Assembly: GCA_033239005.1 (NCBI GenBank)
Contig: BSQZ01000001.1
Location: 18,511,000 to 18,574,999, forward strand
Direction: 5' to 3'
DNA from: Lamellibrachia satsuma
Lineage: Eukaryota > Annelida > Polychaeta > Sabellida > Siboglinidae
DNA length: 64,000 nucleotides
A program made the position numbers and the translations under genes. Every line of letters starts with the position of its first letter. Position 1 is the first letter of the stretch. The notes below the pieces were generated by a model, which did not search any database, had not been told where the DNA came from, and saw nothing but the letters and a program-made list of their open reading frames with translations. Shown one piece after another: positions 33,901 through 45,900 of this stretch.

Positions 33901-36900
33901 TGACACAACTGAGAGGATGCTTACCCAATGTATCAACCATTTCATAAAGCATGCACCATATAGGAAGGAAGTTGGATGTCTTTCAGATGAGACCAAAACA
34001 CTTGGGTCCCTTCTATCATGTGTCCATGCAAATAATAAAACACTTGGGTCCTTTCTATCATGTGTCCATGCAAATAATAAAACACTTGGGTCCCTTCTAT
34101 CATCTGTCCATGCAAATAATAAAACCATAATGCATTAAATTGCATAAATAAAATTGGACCTGTATGGTAATATATAAAAAGGCACAGGCACAAATTTAAA
34201 ACTGACAATACGATATTAATAGAAAATTATCACTATTAGTTGGTTATTTACAAGTAAATTACAAAAAAATTATGAAATGAGTTTGTGGTTACTGCCAGTG
34301 GTAAACTTCATAAGATATAACACAGTTCTGCACAGTGGCACACTATGCAGGTTGTGTTTGAAGTTTCCTGGAGGGGAGGCAGAAGTTGATGTTGCTAGGG
34401 GGAATTCGTGCATTAGCTTTAGATAGGGGTGTCTTACATTTTCTATCATATTAACATTTCTGCAGACTAATGGAGAAACCCTCTGGTGTCACTATTTAGC
34501 AGGTATCGACCAACTGTACAGGATTGTCTCTATCATGCAAGAATAGTCATGAAAAACAATGCCATGCCAAAATGCAACAAACACTATTCAAACGCCATGC
34601 AATGAAAACAATGCAGCGAATGATAGAGCAAACAGAAACTTGATAGCTACGCCTTTAACATACCATCATTTCCTCAGCACTTTGGACTGAGCTGCCAATC
34701 TGCTCCAGCACTGACATAGCAGCCGGAAATGTTGGCAAAACTGAACATTATAAAGACATCGCAACATGAACACCACCACATCCACTTTGCCACTGTTATT
34801 CAATTATCCTGAACGATTTGTAACTCCATTTTGTTATGTTTAATGCTGAAACATGTATAAGTTTTACAGGAATCAGAAAGGATTATTTTGATGTTACCCA
34901 TTGTTGACAAAGACAATCTGTGGACTCATCAACACTTGGTATAGAGACTCAACAATGATGCACACTTACTCTCCGGTCGCCAGATCCCATAATGCAACTC
35001 TGCGGTCCCAGCCGGCTGATAGCTGCAACCGGGCAAACAGCATGACGGTATAAAATTATAAATGAATCATTTTGAATAAAACAATCCTGGCAATATGAGC
35101 TTTTCTGTAGACAAACAATTAAAATTTTTTACTGGATTCGGTCAAAATTCGGCGATGAAAGGGCCAAAGTGTTCCGGCGGTACATACTATAATATAGGGC
35201 TATTCACACTTTCGCAAGTTACTCAATCTCACAGTCAAAGTAAATTACTTTGATGATTTTAACAACAGTAGGCTCCCTTTTATTAAAACAATTGCACATA
35301 TTACTTATGCTATGCATTACAAATTTGAACATCGACAAACCTGATTCATAATGGGTTAAATCAACTGAGGTGGGAGGTTGAAGAGCTAAGACAACCTACT
35401 GTGTTGGATGCATAGAAGAACATATACATGTGGGTGCATGCATATACGTACATGCATGAGTTGGTGTTTCCAGGTAAAGTACACAAGTCATGTCTTACCA
35501 GGTACGTGCTGTTGTAGCCTTTGTCACTTCCAATGACAGCCAGTGATGTCACACAGCTGTCATGTTCCTCGAGGATATTTTTGCAGATGAAGCCGGCCAC
35601 ACGGTTGCTCACCGAGTCATTGTCCTGTAAGACACAAACGTGTGAGAATGGGGAAGGTGGGGGAGATGTGGGAGAAATGTGGGAGGGGAAAGAGAAAAGG
35701 GGAAGAAACTGGATATAAAATTATGTAGAAAGAGGTGAAAGAGGCAGAAGCAGATAAGAAGAAAAACATAAAAGACAAAGGAGGGGAAATAAGTGGAAGA
35801 TGTGGTAATGGGAGATGAGATGGGAGATGAGGGAAGAATTGTGGAAGAAATTATGATAAGTACAGGAAATATTTGTTATATATGTAAATAGTTGGAATCA
35901 CGGAATTTAAAATAAACTTATTATTATGTTATTTATTATTATTGTTATTTATTATTATTGTTATTTATTATTATTATTACAGGATGGTACACAATATTCC
36001 TGCATAAGTGGCTTACATTGATGGTTGTTTCTCGGAGCAGCTCGGAGCTGTTGCTTAGCAACACAGCGTACTTGCTGATGAGGTGCTTGTCGGAGTCGGG
36101 GGGTTCCATGTTCTGGAGGACGGTCACTGCAGCTGTGTCAAAGCCCCACACATCTGTCAAACAGACAGATGGTGACAGATGACACAGTAGGGGACAGATC
36201 ATTATTTTATTTCTATGTTCTTGGTATATGAATGAAGAATTTTTATTATATGAATGAAGTACCATTAATTTTGAGATGGCACCCCCTTTTGCGATATTTT
36301 CTCCCCCCAAAAAATTTTTTTGAACAGGAAAATTACTTACATACTTTAGGACTACAACAGTTAGGCTGGATAGAGGCTTAAATTTCTGGTGGCTGGCCAG
36401 CCACGTGACAAAATGACAGTGACGGACTTTGTAAGAACTCACTGTTACTGCAATTCTACTATAAGCGCAAGCGTTCACTCACAGATATTGCCGTCTTCGC
36501 AGGCGGCTATCAGTAGATCCAAATCTTCCACAAACAACATGCGCAGCGTAGTCAGGTTGGGATGCTCATGCTGCTTAATCTGACGATAGAGAACGTTTAT
36601 TTCAGGTCAGTGGTCAAACCAAGAAGAAGCATCTACAATAATGTATGAATTCTGAAACCATGCATACTGTCAACAATATCCTTAGCACCTATGTCTGGAT
36701 TTAGAAGTATGTCATTGAAGTATGTCTGTGTGTAAAATTCAGTATTTCAAATCGATTAATACCCCCTCACTTAATATTTAGCACATATTAACACATATTA
36801 CAGTTGCGTGAACCAGCAGCTATTATTTGCATTTTTCTGACCATTTTTTATCATAGAAACTAGTGTCGCCATCATTACGGTGGTAGCTGGCAATTCAAAT

Positions 36901-39900
36901 GGCCAAAGCTGTGTAACTTTAATAATCAAAAAGAGTAAGTAGAATGTCAACTTATTTAATATTGCAGTGAGTATTAGAGTTTAAATTAAAAATTTTAATT
37001 AAATGACAGTGCATGTATATTAGTTACGTGTGCATGTGTTTGTGTGCATGTTTGTCAGAAAATTTTTGTATGCATATATGTGTGTATATACCTACATTCT
37101 TATGTATGCATGCAAGTGTGTATATGACTATCTGTATATACGTGTACGTGTATGTGAAATATTGACAAGAAGACGGAGGCCACCTACATCATTTGAGACA
37201 AGAGATGGCGCGGGGGTGCAGGAAGATACAGGTCCTTTAACCATGGATCCCCTTTTGTTGTTCTTGGCGTGAAACATCTCAGCAGAACTCTTGATGATGT
37301 TTCTATTCGGTTTGACTTTGACTTTCTTCTTGTAACTTTTCTTGCCATGTTTTGTGTCGGTGAGCAGAAAGAACTCCTTGCTACAGTGGTTGAATGCAAA
37401 TATAACAACAGATGTATTCGTCTTGGACAAGACATTAATTTAAAGTACACAGTGGACGTTAACAAATGCACTTTTATGTTATCTGCCAAAACGTTCACAC
37501 AGCATGCAACAAAGCACAGGAACCACACATATCAATCAACCAATCAATCAATCAATCAACCAACCAACCAACCAACCAACCAACCAACCAACCAACCAAT
37601 ATTTTATTTCCAACAAACACTTCAAATTCCGCAATAGTAAAAACAGAATACAACACCATATTCAACATGAGCAATTATTAGTAATAGTGCATTGGAACTT
37701 AAAAATACCAAGATAATATGTCTACAACATATTATTTTTATTATGATTGCTTTTTTAGACCTAATACATAAAGATATACTTTATAATGGTTTTTAAATCT
37801 TCGTATGCCTCTACATGGAATGATATTTTTGTATAAAGAATTCCATCATTTCACACCACAAATAGAAACACACACTGATTTTATGTTGGTGTGGTAACTA
37901 TAACTACTGAAGGTATCTTTCAGTCTGGTATTGTGTGTTGACACATATAGCTTAATTTTTTTTTATTATCCGGTAGTTTATTGTGATATGCTTTAGACAT
38001 AATGACCGCAGTCTTAAATTTAATTAAATATACAAATTTTAAAATGCACAGTTGTTTAAAAAGAATGCTGATATGCTCTAGGCATTTTGCACCACAAACT
38101 AGACGAACTACTCATTTCTGTAACACCAGCAGTCTCTATGAAGCAGTCTCATATACATTTTATGTCAATTTATAGGTCATTACTTTCCACAGCATGAAAC
38201 AAAATAAAAAAAAGATTTCCAATGGTGAAATCAATAGTGAATTGTTTGACCATTTTTAATTATAATAATTAATTAAAGATAATTAATAAAACATTTTTAA
38301 TAATAATAGTACAGAGTATAATAATACTTATTCAAGTGAACATGGGAAAAGCAGAAGTGTAATACTTATGTAGGACTTTCCCCTTTCATATCACCACATA
38401 CAATTCTAAGTAAAAAAGAGCATATAATTAAATATACCTACATTACATATATTTCACAATTCCAGATACTCTAGTCTTGTTTGTTATCATCATAAAGTCG
38501 TTACTGGATTACTTCACAGAATTAATGATACTATTCAATCACACATGCACATATTACTCACATACCTTACTAGTAGTTACATTACTAGAATCACATTTAT
38601 ATTCCTATGCTAATTCATATTTCTTTAACAACAATTTCTTGTATTCTTTTTTAAATTTATTAAGCCTCAAGACATAGAACATAATTTTAACTGAAACCCA
38701 TCAAATATAATTTCATAGTTTGTCCAATGATTTTATCAAAACTAAATAACACATCTGCACAAACGAGCTAGCATGTAGTAGACTAGTAGTGGATACTAGA
38801 TAGGTTTGATTTTTCATGAAATGATTCTGAAACAAGACAAGGGAAAACATTTAATTGAGGACAGGGCTTTAAGATTCAATGTATTTTTCGTTACCATACA
38901 GCAACTTGACAAGATTAATTTACAAACCTGTACATGAAGTGGTTGGATTGCATTCGCTCCCATTTAGTGATCGTTCCTTCCGTATTGCCACTAAAGATTA
39001 ACAATGGCACTTTACGTGCTGCAAGACAAACAAATGGCAAATCAAACAAATATTTACTACAACAGTAAATTCATAGGATACTGTAACATTGAATTAATAA
39101 CATCTCAGTTATCTAAAATTAACCTCCATACAAAAATGTGTTACAATTGTAATCTATAATTTCTTGAAAATTTACAATTTGGCAATGAATAAAAAATGCT
39201 TATTCTATGACATAGCTTTATATAGAGATCGCTTTTGAAAATTCATGATTTGGTGATGAATTACAAATGTTACTTTTAGGATGTATAAAGTAAATCTTTA
39301 CTGTAATTAGAGAAAAAGCAATAAATGTTAACCTTTGATTTATTGGTCTATTAAATTCCTGTTTTATACAATTTATAAGAGTAAATATACCACACCAATA
39401 AATATTAATTAAAATTTTAAATATAACATTCTTAATTTAGCTGTAGATTTAGATCCAACAATTCAGAAAATGTGGGCACTTTAATTACACGAAACCCCAA
39501 CTTAGCTAGTGAAAATCGTTGTACATTCCTTTAAAGCTAATATTCCACACAAGAATGTTTAATTTGAAGTACCTACTGTAAGCCAGACTCTCTAGAGGAC
39601 TGTTCCCTTTTAATGTTGTCACACATCCTTGTGGGTTATACTTCCATGTCATAATGTGACGTCTGCTTGTTGACGCTGAAACACCAGAACAAAACCACTC
39701 ACAATCTGCCAAATTTTCTCAACTTAAAAATATGTGTGACATGTTTTTGGAAGACATGACAAGTGATAGATATTATTTAGTGTCTTGCCATACAAAGACC
39801 TTCCTACTGCTTGTGCATGCATACATGGGGTCTGCTTCTTTTTATAGGAAAAACTAACCCTAGTTTAGTTTTCTTTTCATTGGAAAAACTCACCCAACAA

Positions 39901-42900
39901 GCTGAGCTGACAAATTATGCAAGTAGAATTTATGCTTATTTAAGATACAACTCTTTAAATTTTACAGTAAGATTGTTAAGAAAATCACAACATCATTTAT
40001 CAACTGAAAGACGTCATGCCTTCCAATAAGTTCAACACTGTAGCAACTGTGTCTCACCAACGACCTGGTTGAACTCTGGGAAACACTTGAGGATCTGCAG
40101 GCTGTATTTCTCTTCATTCTGATCCTGGTCGTCAAACATTGGTATGAAGTCTGATATCTGAATAGAAAAATATTTATTTGTTGGAAAACATAGTTTGGAA
40201 CTCAGTGGTTTCCAGACATGCTCATTTTGTTTACTCTTATCAAATAAAAGATAATTAAGTTTCAAAATAAAATATATGGTAGTGCAAAGTATCCTATATT
40301 CTGAAACTGAACAACTCATACATATCAATGCAGTCATGAGACACACAACACATGATGCGATATAGTTTCACTGTGAAGTTGATCCCCTCATAAACAACAA
40401 AACACATTTTCGTGATACAATGTTATTTATAAATTAAAAATAAAATTATTCAAAATGCATAATACCATATATTTTAAATTACGAATATGCAAAATAATGA
40501 GATGATTATGAAGAATATGCCTATTTTCCCCACAAAAAAACTGTTATCTGCACTTTAACATAAGTTGGGAAATTACAAGAAAAGACATACATTGTCGCCG
40601 GACCTCGAGTCATACAGAGTAGCATAGCTGGTGCCTCCAGCCGCCCACACAACTTTGTTTCTTGGCATGTAACAGATGCCAGTGACCGCGGATGAGAAGC
40701 CGTCCAACTTGTGAACTAGTTTGCCATCCATCGACCAAATTCGAACAGTCTTATCAAAGGATGATGTCACCACCCTGGTGCAAAGCAGGATGGGAAATAA
40801 ATCCTGGTGCAAAGCAGGATGGGAAATAAAACTCTACTTCCGTATGACTTTTGTTAATTAAAGGTGGTCTATATTATATATAAAATTAAAAGAACATTTT
40901 AGATATGCCAACTATTAAAGTAAAAAATTCATTAAATGTGTACAAAGTAAATATGAGCTCACATTTTTCTATATGGTTCCTTGCTAAACAACATTTAAGC
41001 ATGCTTCTACCATTAATTAAGATTGACTAAGACAGTAGTTTTTCTATATTTCTTTCTATCTTTACTTCAATATTTGTTTAGGTTTAGTCATCAACAATCA
41101 TGGAACCACCTGGAATGAGATGAAGAAGCAGCCAATAATAGAATGCGCTGAAGAACTGTCATTTCGGCCCTATGGTGTATTTTGAGTGAAGAGGACTAAG
41201 TGAATTACCATCAACCTCCAGAGTTCATTTTATTACAATAGTCCCAGAAATACTTTGATATTTATACACATTTCCTGTCATAGAATTCTGGCAGTAACAA
41301 AAATCAAGGACTTTTACAGGAAATGGATTTTTAAAAGTGGCCTTTTTCTAGGTCCTAGAAGTAAAAAAAGAGAAATGCCATACTTTCCAACGTTTCACGG
41401 ATACGTAGGAACCTTGTTAATACATACCACATATTGTTCTCATTGACCTTGTTAATACATACCACATATTGTTCTCATTGTCCTTGTTACTACATACCAC
41501 ATATTGTTCTCATTGACCTTGTTAATACATACCACATATTGTTCTCATTGTCCTTGTTAATACATACCACATATTGTTCTCATTGACCTTGTTAATACAT
41601 ACCACATATTGTTCTCATTGTCCTTGTTAATACATACCACATATTGTTATCATTGTCCTTGTTAATACATACCACATATTATTCTCATTGTCCTTGTTAA
41701 TACATACCACATATTGTTCTTATTGTCCTTGTTAATACATACCACATATTGTTCTCATTGTCCTTGTTAATACATACCACATATTGTTCTCATTGTCCTT
41801 GTTAATACATACCACATATTGTTCTCATTGTCCGTGTTAATACATACCACATATTATTCTCATTGTCCTTGTTAATACATACCACATATTGTTCTCATTG
41901 TCCTTGTTAATACATACCACATATTATTCTCATTGTCCTTGTTAATACATACCACATATTGTTCTCATTGTCCTTTGTTAATACATACCACATATTGTTC
42001 TCATTGTCCTTCACCAACAGAAGACAAATGATTCCAGCCTCGTGGGCAGAAGGAGTTCTGAAATGTACCAAGGAACCATGACAGTTATTATGAATAAACT
42101 TGCCAGCTCATCTCAATGAATATTTTTATTCTAATGATGACACAACATGATGCCAGTGTCATATCAAATATGGACCCCATGGAAAATGGACCCAGGGTCC
42201 ATAAATCCTATAGAATTTGGTGGGTCCATATTCTATGCGACATATAGAATATGGACCACCATAAAAAATGTAACCTGGCCCATATTCTATGGGGGTCCAT
42301 TTTCTGACATATGGAAAATTAATCCCCATAGAAAATGGACCTGGGGTCCATATTCTATTATGGAATATGAACTCCCTGGGAGTTTTGCAAACATCTATTT
42401 AGCCGAGAGGCTAACTTTCATTTTCGTTGTCAATGTACAAAATTATTATTGCTTTTATTTGTTTACTATGAATATCAATTAATATCAATGGGTAATACAT
42501 ACCCATATACATTTTCAAGGAGTAGCTAGCATAGATGATGACATGTCTATCTCTATCCATCTCATCATATGTCACAAGTGGGTATTGCATTTGTTTTGTG
42601 CTTTGTTAGTTTCCCCAGTTAACTCCTGGTTACTGATACATCTTCATTACTTCATTGTCATAAATACCATGCCAACAATGTCACACTGCCACTGTCTTCA
42701 TGCTTTCTGAAAGTTCCATTAGCACAGCTTTATTTTTATAAATAAAATTTTAGTTAACACATCCTGTTTTTTTCACTTACGTCACAACAGGAGACATCCT
42801 GTCGCTCGTTAAAGATGTGTCATATATTATCAGTTTCTGGTCATATCTGAAACAAAAGCATTAAATAACATATATTATGATAACATGTTGGTATGTTTAT

Positions 42901-45900
42901 TATGATAATTTTTTTTAGTTTATTATAATAACATTTTGGTATGTTTATTATGATAACATTTTGGTATGTTTATTATGATAATGACCTGGATCTACATAAT
43001 TAAACTATAACTATCTGAACATATAAATCTAACTGCTACACAGATTTCACAGTGAGTGTGTATGCATGAATTGCTTTACTGGGTAACTGAAAGTGTATTT
43101 AGCAACACAAACTAATTATTTTTTGGTTTGGTCAAATCAAAACTAATTTAATAGTTTGTCCATTGATTTTATCAAAACTAAGTAACAAATCTGTAAAAAA
43201 AACAAGGTTACATAGGTTATATTTTTGGCAAAATGAGGCAGAAATGCGACTAGTGAAAAATTTTATTGAGAATTGCAGCTTTAACCCTTCATTACTATGT
43301 GAAAGATAATGCTGGTTCCCACACAGAACCTGATCTAGATAACACAAGTTAATCATATGTAGAATTTTTTCCTTGCAGTCATAATGATGACTACACATAT
43401 AACTGTGTGTCCTCTGAACCATAGGTGGACAGCTTTCTGATAATTTATATCTATTCAGATCTACCATATCATACAGATTTTCTGGATACAATTACACATT
43501 TTTGAACATCTACGGCCGTATCCCATTTTGTACGGATTTATTTCAAATCGAAAAACTTTGATAAAGTACATAATTTCTTGTGTTATCACAATGACACATC
43601 GAATGATAAACAAATAACAATCAAAACATAATTATTTTTTATGCTAGGCAGATTTCTGGTGAATGCTATAGGAAGGTTAACCAATAAAACAATTAGGCAG
43701 ATTTATACAGAATTTCAAGTCAAAACTACTGATTTAAAAAAAAATGGAGAGGTACGTATGTTGAACTGATAATGTTGTGTGTTCAACCTTACCCAGCCGA
43801 GTAAGCGCGTGACTCATGACACACAATGCAACGCACAATGTCCGTGTGTTCTCTCGCCCAGTACACCAGTTTGCTGTTGATCACGTGACCACAGGATTTC
43901 TCTGGAAGACACAAAAATTCAAACCTGATGAAGGAGATCTTAAAGCAATGCAGAGATGTGCCATTTGAATCAGCATGATAATTTACACTTTATTTTTCTA
44001 AGAGGTCAAATATTACATTACTTCAGAAGTCCCATATTGCAGGAAATGCTTAAAAATCTGTGCTATTTTCAATAAATTTCCAAGATCTTCCAGTTAGGAA
44101 TACCACTTAACATGTTTACTAATTTAATAAAACTATTGTAACTTGACAGAGCCTGTGCAAGCTACCTGCATGCATTAATTTTTATTTGTAACTAATTATG
44201 GTCAGATTGGCATTAGAACGCATTGCATTGTTGATGTTACAGTATTTGTGCATACCACTGTCAAGAGCAAATATTTGAAGGCCACCGTTGACGCCACATA
44301 TCAGCTGTTGGCGCCGAGTGTTGAGTGCCATGCAGTAGACTGGCACACCTATCTACAAAGTAAGCAAAGCATTAAATTTATAATGTGCCCCTCCAGTATG
44401 TGTTGCTCAGACTCAGAGCACATTACTCCTGTTCACGCAAACACCATTTCAACTTCTATTGTAACATCCAGCCATGTTGCAACGGTTGTGTGAAAGATGT
44501 TCAGTCTTATAATACCATCACTGGAATCCCATCACTGTGTATTACCAATGGGTACTCATTTATTTTATATCATGAGTGAAATGAAGCAAAGCGAGGGTGA
44601 ACTAAATTGCCCAACTTTTAAAACGACACCAGGTGGGCTTGAACATCAGCCCTCTCGATTGACAGTCTGATGCTCTAATTGACAGTCTGATGCTCTAATT
44701 GACAGTCTGATGCTCTAATTGCTGAGCCACCCAAGTAGCAACGTGATGTTTGTACCACAATAATTCATACAAGAGCAAGCACATTCATATTCACTTTTTT
44801 GCATGTTTTTAGTTGAAACATGGAACTATTGACAGACAACTATATAACTGGAAAACTCTTGTATGTTGTCTGAAAAAGTAATTCCACTTTTCAGTCTCAC
44901 AACATATCACAAAATATTTTTCAAGTATTAACAATGTCAAAATGACCATGTTTCCATTTGCTTTGGCATACATATGATTATACCTACATTGTGCAGCTGT
45001 AACACAAAATGATAGTTGAGAACTTACCACAATATAGTCAGCGACTCCACCGCCAATACTCCACACCAAGATGATTCCATCATTGGCAGATGACAACATA
45101 TACTTTGTAGCAGTCCTACAACAACATTGTTAGTTACTAAAAATGAAGTGCAGAAATGTTATGTTAGGCCCAGATGCATGAAGTGAACATTTACCATAGG
45201 TTAGAACCTGGCCCATACACACCTGGTGAAAATTCTCCATATGTTAGAGCTTGATACTGCAATACACGCCTTTTTTATTTAATAAAACAATAAGTACATT
45301 TTACAGTTTATTTGTTTTTCGTCTTTGTTATAAGATTATAGGTTTATCTTCTCTAAACGTAGCGGGTCGCAGGATTGCGGGCCGCGGGGTTACCAATCTT
45401 TGGCCCACGGGTATGGGCCGGGCTTGGGTCTGAAACTTGCGGGCCGGGCCAGGCCTAGGCCAAATACTCAGTCTGGGTCGGGCCTGGACAGGGCCTAGGC
45501 CTAAATTCTAGTTTGCGGGCCTGAAAAATTATTGCGGGCCTGGGCCGGGCCTGGACTCTAACTGCTAATTACGGGCTGGGCTTGGGATCAAATTCTAGGC
45601 CCGCGCAGGGCACTAAATACACACGTGCCAATTCTTCCAGTTTACCCATAACAATTACGGATTTTCTTAAATTTGACAGTCTTAAGGGCATCAAAGACAT
45701 TCCTTATGGTTTTGTGTGTTTCGAACAAAGCTTTTTTATATTACCAGCCCGAGTGGGTTGGGTTTCTGACAGTCAGAAAGGTATTTCTGACGAGGTGGTA
45801 AATACCATGGTATTTACTGTGGTATTTACCTTCTTGTCAGAAACTTGCGAACTCTGCTGGATATGTCTCATGTTTGTTAAATGGCATGTCAGTTAGTTCA

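Noticed and set aside
33428..33952. 174-codon minus-strand ORF
   Set aside because: Lies on a dispersed repeat whose second copy (58110-58345) does not keep the frame.
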